This document shows, in pieces, positions 25,435-33,863 of a stretch of DNA of 64,000 nt. Position numbers and translations under genes: made by a program. Positions within the stretch are counted from its first letter, which is position 1; each line of letters begins with the position of its first letter. The stretch is from the NCBI RefSeq assembly GCF_900100075.1, contig NZ_FNEG01000009.1, forward strand, positions 113,400-177,399, given 5' to 3'. This stretch comes from Chryseobacterium jejuense (GTDB lineage: Bacteria > Bacteroidota > Bacteroidia > Flavobacteriales > Weeksellaceae). A model generated the notes under the pieces. That model worked only from the letters and a program-made list of their open reading frames with translations. It made no database searches and was not told where the DNA came from.

Positions 25435-26427
25435 ATGAATAAAAAAAGTGTTGCCGTAGTAATGGGAGGCTATTCTGATGAATATGTTGTATCCTTAAAA
25501 AGCGGACAATTGATCTATGAATCCCTGGACAGAAATTTATATGATGTATATAAAGTAGTAGTCCTTAAAGATGAATGGTATTTTCTAGGAGAAAATGATA
25601 AAAAATACCCGATCAACAAAGGAGATTTTTCTGTCACCTTAGATAATGGAGAAACATTGAAGTTTGATGCATGCTTCAATATCATTCACGGAACACCGGG
25701 TGAAAATGGTATTCTACAGGCTTACTGGGATGCCATAGGTCAAAAATATACAGGTTGTGATTTTTACCAGAGCGCCCTTACTTTCAATAAAAAAGATACG
25801 CTTGCCGTATTGTCAAAATATGGAATTCCTTCTGCGAAAAGCATTTATTTAAGAAAAGGAGAAAACATTGATGTGGATAAAATTGTAGAAGAATTAAATC
25901 TTCCGGTTTTTGTAAAACCAAATCAATCCGGATCTTCATTAGGGATTTCTAAAGTAAAAGAAAAATCTGAGCTCATTGCAGCTACAGAAATTGCTTTCAA
26001 AGAAGATGATGAAATCCTTATCGAAAGCTTCCTGAACGGAATGGAAGTCTCCGTAGGAGTTATCGATTTTAAAGGAGAAACCATTGTTTTAGGAATTACT
26101 GAAATTGTTCCAACCAATGAGTTCTTCGATTATGAAGCTAAATATGAAGGAGCTTCTGAAGAAATTACTCCAGCAAGAATTGATGAAGAAACCACAAAAA
26201 GAGTGGAAGAAATTTCCAAAAGAGCCTACACCTCTCTTGGAATGAGTGGTTTTTCACGAAGCGAATATATCTTAATGGATGGTATTCCTTATATGCTTGA
26301 AATGAATACCAACCCAGGATTCTCTCCTGCAAGTATTCTTCCTCAACAGGCAAAACATTATGGAATCTCCATTATGGACCTTTGTGGAAATGAAGTTGAA
26401 AAAGCTTTAAATAAAAAAAATAAATAA
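25435..26427 (+). CDS. ddl: D-alanine--D-alanine ligase
   Basis: About 330 residues. The start at 25435 (MNKKSVAVVMGGYSDEYVVS) is preferred over the ATG six bases earlier. ATP-grasp motifs: HGTPGENGILQAYWD, VFVKPNQSGSSLGISKV, EVSVGVIDF, EITPARID and MLEMNTNPGFSPASI. It makes the D-Ala-D-Ala end of the peptidoglycan stem. It is followed, 83 bases on, by coaD, and is divergent from the PASTA gene. Confidence 0.95.
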   Translation: MNKKSVAVVMGGYSDEYVVSLKSGQLIYESLDRNLYDVYKVVVLKDEWYFLGENDKKYPINKGDFSVTLDNGETLKFDACFNIIHGTPGENGILQAYWDAIGQKYTGCDFYQSALTFNKKDTLAVLSKYGIPSAKSIYLRKGENIDVDKIVEELNLPVFVKPNQSGSSLGISKVKEKSELIAATEIAFKEDDEILIESFLNGMEVSVGVIDFKGETIVLGITEIVPTNEFFDYEAKYEGASEEITPARIDEETTKRVEEISKRAYTSLGMSGFSRSEYILMDGIPYMLEMNTNPGFSPASILPQQAKHYGISIMDLCGNEVEKALNKKNK

Positions 26428-26510
26428 TAGATGTTGAAAATTAAAAGTTAGATAAGAATGTTACCATTTAACTTTATCATTTTTGACGAACAATTATAAA
26501 ACCAGACAAC

Positions 26511-26975
26511 ATGAAAATTGCTGTTTTCCCAGGGTCCTTTGATCCCATCACTTTAGGACATTATGATATTATAGAAAGAGCGGCACCGCTATTTGATAAA
26601 TTAATCATCGCTATTGGCCAGAATTCTCAGAAGAAATATATGTTTCCTCTAGAAAAAAGAAAGGAATTCATTCAAAATTCTGTAGCAGAATTCCCCAATG
26701 TAGAAGTAGACTCATTCGAAGGCTTAACGGTAGATTACTGTTTTGAAAAGAATGCTCAATACATCATCAGAGGTCTGAGAAACCCTGCTGACTTTGAATT
26801 CGAAAAGGCAATTGCCCATACCAACAGAACATTAGCTCACAAAAAACTAGAAACCGTTTTCTTATTAACCTCATCCGGAAAATCATTCATCAGCAGCAGC
26901 ATCGTAAGGGAAATTATTACCCACGGCGGCGAATATGAACTGATGGTCCCGGACTCTGTAAGGGTTGAGAGATAG
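26511..26975 (+). CDS. coaD: Phosphopantetheine adenylyltransferase
   Basis: 154 residues. Nucleotidyltransferase motif GSFDPITLGH (T/H-I-G-H type) at residues 8-17, RGLRNPADFEFE and the ISSSIVREI segment near the C-terminus. It catalyses the step before last in coenzyme A synthesis. The length is normal. Six bases past the stop begins the left arm of an inverted repeat that bounds the next gene. Confidence 0.95.
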   Translation: MKIAVFPGSFDPITLGHYDIIERAAPLFDKLIIAIGQNSQKKYMFPLEKRKEFIQNSVAEFPNVEVDSFEGLTVDYCFEKNAQYIIRGLRNPADFEFEKAIAHTNRTLAHKKLETVFLLTSSGKSFISSSIVREIITHGGEYELMVPDSVRVER

Positions 26976-26980
26976 ATAAA

Positions 26981-27010
26981 ATGAGTAATAAGTAATGAGC
27001 AATGGGTAAT
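26981..27010. repeat. Left arm of a 30-base inverted repeat around the four-helix-bundle gene
   Basis: Matches the reverse complement of 27387-27416 at 26 of 30 positions (core AATGAGCAATG). It starts six bases after the coaD stop and ends about ten bases before the four-helix-bundle ATG. A third related copy is at 63821-63850. Confidence 0.75.
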
Positions 27011-27019
27011 TTTGAAGAT

Positions 27020-27372
27020 ATGGATTTTAATCAAATTTTCCGTGAAAGAACTAAAAAATTCTCTATTGCTATTATTAGAGCACTTTCCGTATTACCGTAT
27101 TCTGATGATCTTTCAATAATAAGGAAGCAAGTAATCCGATCTTCAACTTCAGTTGCAGCTAATTACAGAGCCGTTTCAAGGGCAAGATCTGAAAAAGAAA
27201 AATTTGTAAAATCTGCATTGTAGTTGAAGAGATTGATGAAACACAACTTTGGCTTGAAATTATTGAAGATCTAGAATACATAAGTCCAGAAAAAATTCTA
27301 CATTTAAAATCGGAATGTGAAGAACTTGTAAAGGTTATGACCAGATATAAATTTAAATTGTCTCAGATTTAA
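27020..27372 (+). pseudogene. Four-helix-bundle protein (23S rRNA intervening-sequence/S23 family), frameshifted
   Basis: Read from 27020: MDFNQIFRERTKKFSIAIIR, RSSTSVAANYRAVSRARSEKEKFVK, the pattern of the four-helix-bundle proteins related to those encoded in 23S rRNA intervening sequences. The open frame stops at 27223, but the other frame from about 27211 continues the family (CIVVEEIDETQLWLEIIEDL ... KLSQI, stop 27370-27372). Restoring one A in the A-run at 27208-27211 would join them into about 117 residues. It is thus a pseudogene, a sequencing error, or (less likely) a frameshift site. It lies inside an inverted repeat between coaD and a TRIC-channel gene. Confidence 0.8.
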
Positions 27373-27386
27373 ATGGCATAATTTTT

Positions 27387-27416
27387 ATTACTCATTGCTC
27401 ATTATTCATTACTTAT
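27387..27416. repeat. Right arm of the 30-base inverted repeat
   Basis: Pairs with 26981-27010 at 26 of 30 positions. It ends nine bases before the ATG of the next gene (27425), so both neighbours are close-packed against the module. Confidence 0.75.
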
Positions 27417-27424
27417 AGTAGTAT

Positions 27425-28057
27425 ATGCACGAACAGTTCAATTTTGCCATAGAAGTACTTGGAACCATTGCGTTTTCCATGTCAGGAAGTTTTGCAGCGA
27501 TGCAGAAACGGCTTGATCCTTTTGGCGTTCTTATTATTGCCTTTGTAACTTCCGTAGGTGGAGGAACTGTAAGGGATCTATTGCTGGATATTCCTGTATT
27601 CTGGATGCATGATCTTCTGATGTGTGCCCTGATTATTATTACCAGTGTTGTTTCCATGGTATTCAAGTCTCTTGAAAAAAACTTTAAGGTTACCCTATTC
27701 ATCTTCGACAGCTTTGGATTAGGGCTGTTTACCATTATCGGAATTCAGAAAGGGCTTAATGTTGGTATCCATCCTTTAATCTGTATTGGTTTGGGAACCA
27801 TCACAGGCTGCTTCGGAGGAATTATCCGGGATATATTATTGAACAGAATTCCGTTGATTTTCAGAAAGGAAATCTATGCTACGGCATGTATTGTTGGAGG
27901 GGCTGCATTTCTACTGATGACAAAGTATACTCCACTTTCCTATACTTTCGTACAGATCTTTACCATCTTACTGATTGTAGCCATCAGAACGCTTGCTGTG
28001 AAATACCAGTGGCAGATGCCTAAGTTTTATGGCTATGACCAGACTTCTGAAATGTAA
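27425..28057 (+). CDS. Trimeric intracellular cation (TRIC)-type / UPF0126 membrane protein
   Basis: 210 residues, hydrophobic, with two similar three-helix halves. The repeated signature is GGGTVRDLLLDIPVFW (about 40-55) and GGIIRDILLNRIPLIF (about 127-142), typical of the YicG/UPF0126 family. Members are described as TRIC-like cation channels, and some have been linked to glycine transport. The real substrate in this organism is unknown. It ends at a terminator shared with the convergent gene. Confidence 0.9.
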   Translation: MHEQFNFAIEVLGTIAFSMSGSFAAMQKRLDPFGVLIIAFVTSVGGGTVRDLLLDIPVFWMHDLLMCALIIITSVVSMVFKSLEKNFKVTLFIFDSFGLGLFTIIGIQKGLNVGIHPLICIGLGTITGCFGGIIRDILLNRIPLIFRKEIYATACIVGGAAFLLMTKYTPLSYTFVQIFTILLIVAIRTLAVKYQWQMPKFYGYDQTSEM

Positions 28058-28077
28058 TTACATTATATAAGCATAAA

Positions 28078-28104
28078 AAAAGCACCTGAATCAGGTGCTT
28101 TTAT
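28078..28104. terminator. Terminator between TRIC-type gene and convergent membrane protein gene
   Basis: GCACCTGA / TCAGGTGC stem (28082-28098) flanked by A-rich and T-rich runs on both sides. Confidence 0.85.
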
Positions 28105-28121
28105 TTTATCTAAGTTTCTTA

Positions 28122-28691
28122 TTAGAAGAATTTCCCTCTATTTCTCATATTAGGATTGTGCATATGCTTTTGCATGGTTGGCATTTTCAACTGATCCTTC
28201 ATCATTTTGATCTGATCGGTCATCATTCCTGCACTGTCTAATCTTTTAGCCTCATCCAATAGCTTTTGACCTTCCTGCTTTCTTCCTTTAGAAATAGCTG
28301 CCGCTGCAAGATTTAAAGTAGCCATTGCTCTGTCATGCTTCATATTCAAACCGTACTCCAAAGCTTTTTTCATTAAAGGTTCCACTTTTGTAGGGTGATC
28401 CTGAGCTTGAGTTAATCCTAATAAATAGTGGAAATATCCGTATTGAGTTTTATGAAGTTGTCCTTTATAGTCGGTAATTTTTGTTAACCATTCTGCAGCT
28501 TTTTCCATATTTTGTTTTCTCAATTGCCAGAATGCCAAAAGGATATACTCATTTTTAAAGTAAAGTACGATTGGAAATGCGGCAAGAAGAAAAACAACAA
28601 TCCCCCATCCAAGATTTCTTGTGAAAATCATCATATAAAGTCCCAGAAGGATAAGAAGTGCTGCTACTGCAATTTTAATGTTCTTATTCAT
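28122..28691 (-). CDS. Two-helix membrane protein with TPR-like domain
   Basis: 189 residues. Two adjacent transmembrane helices (IAVAALLILLGLYMMIF and GWGIVVFLLAAFPIVLYF) are followed by a cytosolic or periplasmic helical part with TPR-like spacing (AAEWLTKITDYKGQLHK; ALEYGLNMKHDRAMATLNLAAAAISKG). The last ~35 residues are Met/Lys-rich. The N-terminal helix pair resembles DUF2892-type proteins. A family of this shape is common in flavobacteria; function unknown. Confidence 0.7.
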   Translation of the reverse strand: MNKNIKIAVAALLILLGLYMMIFTRNLGWGIVVFLLAAFPIVLYFKNEYILLAFWQLRKQNMEKAAEWLTKITDYKGQLHKTQYGYFHYLLGLTQAQDHPTKVEPLMKKALEYGLNMKHDRAMATLNLAAAAISKGRKQEGQKLLDEAKRLDSAGMMTDQIKMMKDQLKMPTMQKHMHNPNMRNRGKFF

Positions 28692-28709
28692 TATTAAATT
28701 TTAGAAGTG

Positions 28710-28717
28710 CAAAGATA
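28710..28717 (-). promoter_or_regulatory. Promoter -7 box for the 28691 gene
   Basis: Minus-strand TATCTTTG, 18 bases before the ATG at 28691. Confidence 0.45.
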
Positions 28718-28740
28718 ATAAATTTCAGGCTTAAAGTTCA

Positions 28741-28833
28741 AAAAGTCAATGGTGAATGGTCAATTCGCTGCGCTTGTCAATTTTTATCTCTGACAGCTAT
28801 TAACGATTCATTTTGCAAAGCAAAAATTGACTA
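28741..28833. repeat. Intergenic element with inverted repeats
   Basis: Between the DHFR gene and the 28691 gene, GTCAATTTTT (28776-28785) is matched by AAAAATTGAC on the right (near 28823), and a direct repeat of GTCAAT occurs on the left. GC-rich TTCGCTGCGCTTG is in the loop. It looks like a decayed palindromic element. No gene was seen. Confidence 0.35.
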
Positions 28834-28840
28834 TTGATTC

Positions 28841-29338
28841 CTAAGCTTCTTTTTTGATTCTTTCAAACGTCTGGAAACAGAAATCATAACCATTCTTTTC
28901 GTCTTTTTCATGGCAGATTTCATTCGTTTTTTTCCAGATTTTCTCATCGATTTTTGGGAAGAATGTATCTGCTTCAAGGTCAGCCTTTACCAGAGTAACC
29001 TCAAGTTTATCTACAATATCCATTGTTTGTTCATAAATATTTCCCCCTCCGATAACGAAGACTTCCTCATCAATCTTTTTAGCAAACTTCATCGCTTCTT
29101 TAAGGCTTCCCACGATAAGAACTCCTTCTTCAAACCAATCTTTTTTTCTTGAGACAACAATATTAGTACGGTTAGGAAGTGGTTTCCCAATACTCTCATA
29201 AGTTTTTCTTCCCATAATGATCGGATGCCCGGAAGTAAGGTCCTTAAAATGTTTTAAATCTTTCGGAAGATGCCAAAGCAACTGGTTTTCAAAACCAATC
29301 TCGTTCTTCTCTCCCATTGCCACCACTATTGTTGTCAT
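28841..29338 (-). CDS. folA: Dihydrofolate reductase
   Basis: 165 residues. Motifs: MTTIVVAMGEKNEIGFENQL at the N-terminus, LLWHLPKDLKHFKDLT, IIMGRKTYESIGKPLPNRTN and VIGGGNIYEQTM. It reduces dihydrofolate with NADPH. The length is normal for a chromosomal, trimethoprim-target enzyme. Monocistronic, with its own -7 box. Confidence 0.95.
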   Translation of the reverse strand: MTTIVVAMGEKNEIGFENQLLWHLPKDLKHFKDLTSGHPIIMGRKTYESIGKPLPNRTNIVVSRKKDWFEEGVLIVGSLKEAMKFAKKIDEEVFVIGGGNIYEQTMDIVDKLEVTLVKADLEADTFFPKIDEKIWKKTNEICHEKDEKNGYDFCFQTFERIKKEA

Positions 29339-29355
29339 TCAAATATAATTTTCTA

Positions 29356-29363
29356 CAAAATTA
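29356..29363 (-). promoter_or_regulatory. Promoter -7 box for folA
   Basis: Minus-strand TAATTTTG, 18 bases before the ATG. A second match (29340-29347) is too close to the ATG to be used for this start. Confidence 0.45.
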
Positions 29364-29375
29364 GCACATAATTTG

Positions 29376-29383
29376 TATATTTG
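29376..29383 (+). promoter_or_regulatory. Promoter -7 box for the LemA-TPM operon
   Basis: TATATTTG, a full match to TAnnTTTG, 32 bases before the LemA ATG at 29415. It overlaps the upstream region of the divergent folA. Confidence 0.5.
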
Positions 29384-29414
29384 ATTAGCACAAAAAATTA
29401 AAAAAAAATAAACT

Positions 29415-30020
29415 ATGAAAAATAAAGGATGTCTGGGCGCCGGAACTATTGGTATAGCCCTCCTTATTATTGTTGCAGTCCTATTCTTTTGGGGAAAAAG
29501 CGGATATAACAGCTTTGTAGGTAAAGAACAGACTGTTAACGCAAAATGGTCTAATGTAGAGACTGTGTATCAGAAAAGAGCTAATCTTATTCCCAACCTG
29601 GAAAGAACAGTAAAATCGTATTCAAAATTTGAGCAGGAAACTTTAACACAAGTTGTAGAGGCACGTTCTAAAGCGACTTCTATCAACATTGATCCTACCA
29701 ATATGACGGAAGCGGATATTGCTAAATTCCAGGCTGCACAAGGAGAATTATCTGGTGCATTAAGCAGATTAATGGCTGTGGTAGAGTCTTATCCTAACTT
29801 AAAAGCAGATCAGCAGTATATCAACTTCCAGAGAGAGTATACCGCTATTGAAAACAGTATCAGAACAGAAACTGTTTATTATAATGATGCTGCTAAGGAT
29901 TACAACACCTCTATCAAGACTTTCCCAAATAATATTTTGGCGAATTTCACCAATTTTAAAGAAAAACCTTATTTCAAAGCTGATGCAGGAGCTCAGAAAG
30001 CCCCTGAAGTATTCAAATAA
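29415..30020 (+). CDS. LemA family protein
   Basis: 201 residues. One N-terminal transmembrane segment (GTIGIALLIIVAVLFFW), then the long helical LemA domain: YNSFVGKEQTVNAKWSNVE, RANLIPNLERTVKSY and AIENSIRTETVYYNDAAKDYN. LemA proteins are membrane-anchored and of unclear function. They are very often encoded next to TPM-domain proteins, as here (two follow within 3 bases and an overlap), so the three likely act together in the envelope. Confidence 0.93.
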   Translation: MKNKGCLGAGTIGIALLIIVAVLFFWGKSGYNSFVGKEQTVNAKWSNVETVYQKRANLIPNLERTVKSYSKFEQETLTQVVEARSKATSINIDPTNMTEADIAKFQAAQGELSGALSRLMAVVESYPNLKADQQYINFQREYTAIENSIRTETVYYNDAAKDYNTSIKTFPNNILANFTNFKEKPYFKADAGAQKAPEVFK

Positions 30021-30022
30021 TA

Positions 30023-30451
30023 ATGGGTAATTTCCTTACAAATCAACAGATCGCTTCCCTTGTGGAAGCGATTCAGTCAGCAGAAGACCATTCAACAGGT
30101 GAGATTAGAGTGCATATTGACTCTAATACGGAAAACCGTGATGCTAAAACAGCATTTAAAGTTTTCAAAGAGCTGTCTATGGATAAAACTACCGACAGGA
30201 ACGCTGTGCTTTTTCATGTTAATTTTGAACAAAAATACCTTACCATTATTGGTGATGTAGGAATTCATGAAAAAGTAAACCAATCCTATTGGGATCATCT
30301 GCATGACTATATTACCTCTGAATTTGCCAAAGGAAATTATTATCAGGCATTGAAAAGTGCTATTCTGGAAACAGGCCTTGAACTTAAAAAATACTTTCCT
30401 GTTGAAGGAGAAAACCCAAACCAACTCCCGAATGAAATTACATTCTCTTAA
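30023..30451 (+). CDS. TPM-domain protein (short form)
   Basis: 142 residues made of a TPM domain: LTNQQIASLVEAIQSAEDHSTGEIRVHI, NAVLFHVNFEQKYLTIIGDVG. No signal peptide or membrane segment. TPM domains occur in proteins linked to photosystem assembly in plants and, in some bacteria, as possible acid phosphatases; the function here is unknown. It starts 2 bases after the LemA stop and overlaps the next gene by 20 bases. Confidence 0.85.
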   Translation: MGNFLTNQQIASLVEAIQSAEDHSTGEIRVHIDSNTENRDAKTAFKVFKELSMDKTTDRNAVLFHVNFEQKYLTIIGDVGIHEKVNQSYWDHLHDYITSEFAKGNYYQALKSAILETGLELKKYFPVEGENPNQLPNEITFS

Positions 30452-31253
30452 AATAGTATTTTCATTTTTACTGATCTGCTTTTACACTTTTGTATCAGCA
30501 CAATATACGATTCCTCAAAAACCAGCGGTTTTATACCCAGTTTTTGATGAAGCCGGAATTCTTTCCCAGCAAGAAAAAGATGAGCTTAATAATAAACTCA
30601 TCAAATTTGCGGATTCCACTTCCACAGAAATTGAAGTTGTTATCATTAAGTCTACCCAAGGCGAAGATGTTAACTTCCTGGCTACCCAGTTTGGTGAGCA
30701 ATGGAAGATCGGAAAAAAAGGAGTAGATAACGGAGTTGTTTTCCTGATTGCTGCAGAAGACCACACCATGTCTATCCAACAAGGGCGAGCTGTGGAACAA
30801 TATCTTACGGCTTCCGTTGCAGGACAGATTCTGGACTATATTGTAACTCCTAACTTCAAAAAGGGACTTTGGTATGAAGGTATCAACCGTGGTACCTCAG
30901 CCATTATGGAGGCTGTTCAGGGCAAATTCAAACCTGCTCCTACTACAGCGCCTTCAGGTGATGGCAGTGCGCTGAAAGTTCTTATTATCGCCTTTGTTAT
31001 TTTCATCATCATTGCTATTCTCTTTGGAAACCGAGGAGGCGGAGGCGGTGGTGGCGGCAATTATGATGACGACGATGATGTTATTATCACTCGAAGAGGA
31101 CGCAGAAATTATCCTGGCGGGTTCTTCCCATTCCCAGGTAGTTTTGGTGGTGGAGGCTTCGGTGGTGGTAGTTCCGGAGGAGGCGGTGGCGGCTTTGGTG
31201 GCTTCGGCGGTGGCGGAAGTTTCGGAGGCGGTGGTGCTTCCGGAGGATGGTAA
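30432..31253 (+). CDS. TPM-domain membrane protein with glycine-rich tail
   Basis: About 273 residues from the ATG at 30432, which gives a signal peptide (MKLHSLKIVFSFLLICFYTFVSAQ). The TPM domain includes FDEAGILSQQEKDELNNKL, STEIEVVIIKS, GKKGVDNGVVFLIA and GIKY-like WYEGINRG. One transmembrane helix (VLIIAFVIFIIIAILF) precedes a tail with long Gly and Gly-Phe/Ser repeats, plus a short acidic run. This is the usual layout of the YgcG-type TPM protein in LemA operons. The GC-rich glycine codons make the tail stand out. Confidence 0.88.
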   Translation: MKLHSLKIVFSFLLICFYTFVSAQYTIPQKPAVLYPVFDEAGILSQQEKDELNNKLIKFADSTSTEIEVVIIKSTQGEDVNFLATQFGEQWKIGKKGVDNGVVFLIAAEDHTMSIQQGRAVEQYLTASVAGQILDYIVTPNFKKGLWYEGINRGTSAIMEAVQGKFKPAPTTAPSGDGSALKVLIIAFVIFIIIAILFGNRGGGGGGGGNYDDDDDVIITRRGRRNYPGGFFPFPGSFGGGGFGGGSSGGGGGGFGGFGGGGSFGGGGASGGW

Positions 31254-31284
31254 TCTTACAAAAAATATATTTATTTATAAACAG

Positions 31285-31311
31285 ATCAGGTCTTAATGAC
31301 CTGATTTTTTA
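31285..31311 (+). terminator. Terminator of the LemA-TPM operon
   Basis: Stem ATCAGGTC / GACCTGAT with loop TTAAT, followed by TTTTTT. Confidence 0.88.
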
Positions 31312-31450
31312 TTTAAAAACTTAAAATAACCACGTTTCTTTGATTTTAATTAACATTAAATCCACATTCACATATTAAAAAATTAATAAATCAACATAAA
31401 ACCTACCTTTTATTCAATATTTTTTCAGTATATTTACTGAAAACAGGATT

Positions 31451-31972
31451 ATGAAGAAGACGCTGGTAGTATTTGCGCACCCTTACCTGGAGCACTCCAA
31501 TTCGAATGTAGAGCTCATCAATTTCTACGTTCGTCACCAGCATTATACCTTAAGAGATCTTTATGAAGAATATCCTGATTTCCATATTGCCGCCTTCAGG
31601 GAAAGAAAACGTTTAGCCAATTATGACCGCTTTGTTTTTCAGTTTCCACTGATCTGGTTCGGAATGCCACCTTTGTTAAGATTATGGATTGATGAAGTTT
31701 TCGATCGTGACTGGCTTCAGCCCGGAAAACATAACCCACTTGAAAATAAGGAAGTTTATATTCTGATAACTACCGGTGGAAAAGAAAGGTCTTTCAGCAA
31801 AACCGGAACGTATCAATACACTGTAGATGAATTAATTAGTGGTTTAATTGTTTCATTAAAGGTTTTCAAGGCAGATATCAAATTTATCAAGATCGTTTAC
31901 GAAGCCAACAAATTGTCCAAAAAAGAAATTATTCTACATAAAAAAGAGTTTACAGAACTTCTCAATCAATAA
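31451..31972 (+). CDS. KefF-type NAD(P)H oxidoreductase (antiporter ancillary protein)
   Basis: 173 residues of the flavodoxin-like quinone reductase/KefF family: MKKTLVVFAHPYLEHSNSNV, VFQFPLIWFGMPPLLRLWID and LITTGGKERSFSKTGTYQY. In the Kef system, KefF activates the potassium efflux antiporter and reduces quinones. The gene is directly followed (3-base gap) by the antiporter gene, which supports the call. Confidence 0.9.
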   Translation: MKKTLVVFAHPYLEHSNSNVELINFYVRHQHYTLRDLYEEYPDFHIAAFRERKRLANYDRFVFQFPLIWFGMPPLLRLWIDEVFDRDWLQPGKHNPLENKEVYILITTGGKERSFSKTGTYQYTVDELISGLIVSLKVFKADIKFIKIVYEANKLSKKEIILHKKEFTELLNQ

Positions 31973-31975
31973 TAT

Positions 31976-33862
31976 ATGGAGTCCAGCTTAGCGATGAACA
32001 CATTAATTTTTTTGGGTGTAGCCATTATCATGGTTCCACTGGCAAGAAAATTTGGATTGAGTTCAGTGATTGGTTATATCTTAGGAGGGATCATCATTGG
32101 TCCTTATGTACTTAGGCTTACAGGAAATAATGTGAATGACATTATGCACGCCAGTGAGTTTGGGGTTATCATGCTTTTATTTATCGTTGGTCTGGAACTG
32201 GAACCAAGAAAGTTCTGGGAGATGCGTAAGAAAATTATGGGACTGGGACTTACTCAGATGCTTCTCACTATTTTATTATTATTTCTTGTATTCATCAGTG
32301 TCGGCTGGCGAATAGATAAGGCTATTGCGGTTGCCATGTGTTTCGCGCTATCTTCTACTGCTATTGTATTGCAAACACTTCAAGAAAAAAATAACTTTAA
32401 GACAACGGCCGGAGAGGCTTCATTTTCCACCTTATTGTTTCAGGATATTTCGGTCATTCCAATTTTGGCTATTCTTCCGATTATTGCCAACTATAAGGCT
32501 AAGCATCATGATAATGAAATTCAGATCCTGATCCAAAAGCTTCCTCAATGGCTTCAGGCAGGAACAGTAATTCTTGGAGTAGCATTGTTGATTTTATTGG
32601 GCAGATATGTATTTGTGCCTTTCTTACGATATGTTTCAAAATCCGGAATGGCAGAATTATTAACTGCCTCTTCCTTATTTCTTGTTATAGGAGTATCTGA
32701 ACTGATGGTAGTAATCGGGCTTTCTCCCGCATTAGGAGCTTTCCTTGCAGGAGTAATGCTGGCCAACAGTGAATTCAGACATGAGCTTGAAGCGCAGATC
32801 AATCCTTTTAAAGGACTTTTATTAGCCGTATTCTTCGTCAGCGTAGGATCCACAATCAATTTTAATATCATTCAAAAAGATCCATTATTTATTTTCAGTA
32901 CTGTATTCGCTGTATTGGCTGTAAAGTTTTTGGTCCTGTATACTATTGGAAAATTTTATAAAATAGATACTCCACAAAGCTTTTTTTATGCCTTCGCTCT
33001 TTCGCAGGTGGGAGAATTTGCCTTTGTACTTATTAATTATGCTTCGGATCTTTATCTCTTAAGTCCTGAGTTAAATGCCCAACTGATGGCTGTTACGGCT
33101 ATAACGATGTGTATCACTCCTATTCTCCTTATTCTTAATGATAAATTCATTACCCCGAAGTTTATCCGGGAAATTCCTGAAGAGGAACATGATTACAATA
33201 TTCTGGACAGTGATGTAACTCAGAAAAAGATCATTATTGTAGGGTTTGGGCATTTTGGAAGCACCGTAGGACGTCTTTTAAAAGCCAATAAAATATCCGC
33301 GACGGTGTTAGACAGAGATTCTGATCGTGTAAAACTTTTAAGAAGCTATGGCTTTAAGGTTTATTATGGTGATGCTACAAGAATTCCGATTCTAAGAGCT
33401 GCAGGAATTGAAGATGCAGAAATTCTGGTATTATGCCTTGATGATTCTGATGACAATATGTTTATTGCAGAGCTTGTACGTGAACATTATCCGGAGGTTA
33501 AAATATTTGTAAGAGCAAAAAACAGAATTGATGCTTATGAATATCTCAACAACGGCATCAATCATATTTATCGGGAAACATTAGGAACAGCTGTTGATAT
33601 GGCTGTTGATGTCCTTCATGAGACAGGAATGAGAAAATATGCAGCAAGACGTCTTGGACAGAGGTTTATGGCGATTGATAAGGCTTCCGTCAGAAAGCTT
33701 GCAAAGATGACAGAAGATCAGGATGTTACTTTATTCAGCACAAAAGAAATCCTCCAGCGTGAGGAGGAATTATTGGCTTACGATAATCTTAATTTTGATA
33801 CTAAAAACTGGGAAGGTTCCTCATCCACCGAGGAAGAAGATGAGGAAGAGTCCCAGGATTAA
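31976..33862 (+). CDS. KefB/KefC-type monovalent cation:proton antiporter (CPA2) with RCK domain
   Basis: 628 residues. About 12 transmembrane helices occupy residues 5-390 (GYILGGIIIGPYVL, ALSSTAIVLQTL, SPALGAFLAGVMLA, ALSQVGEFAFVLI). A TrkA-N/RCK domain follows from about 418 (KIIIVGFGHFGSTVGRLLKA, VLDRDSDRV, YYGDATR), with an acidic tail. It exports K+ or Na+ in exchange for H+, often in response to electrophiles. Its stop lies one base from the stop of the convergent DUF2807 gene. Confidence 0.92.
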   Translation: MESSLAMNTLIFLGVAIIMVPLARKFGLSSVIGYILGGIIIGPYVLRLTGNNVNDIMHASEFGVIMLLFIVGLELEPRKFWEMRKKIMGLGLTQMLLTILLLFLVFISVGWRIDKAIAVAMCFALSSTAIVLQTLQEKNNFKTTAGEASFSTLLFQDISVIPILAILPIIANYKAKHHDNEIQILIQKLPQWLQAGTVILGVALLILLGRYVFVPFLRYVSKSGMAELLTASSLFLVIGVSELMVVIGLSPALGAFLAGVMLANSEFRHELEAQINPFKGLLLAVFFVSVGSTINFNIIQKDPLFIFSTVFAVLAVKFLVLYTIGKFYKIDTPQSFFYAFALSQVGEFAFVLINYASDLYLLSPELNAQLMAVTAITMCITPILLILNDKFITPKFIREIPEEEHDYNILDSDVTQKKIIIVGFGHFGSTVGRLLKANKISATVLDRDSDRVKLLRSYGFKVYYGDATRIPILRAAGIEDAEILVLCLDDSDDNMFIAELVREHYPEVKIFVRAKNRIDAYEYLNNGINHIYRETLGTAVDMAVDVLHETGMRKYAARRLGQRFMAIDKASVRKLAKMTEDQDVTLFSTKEILQREEELLAYDNLNFDTKNWEGSSSTEEEDEEESQD

Positions 33863-33863
33863 T

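Noticed and set aside
30994..31296. Plus-strand Val/Glu/Ala-rich ORF overlapping the glycine-rich tail of the TPM protein.
   Set aside because: A frame-shifted reading of GGX repeats, not a separate gene.
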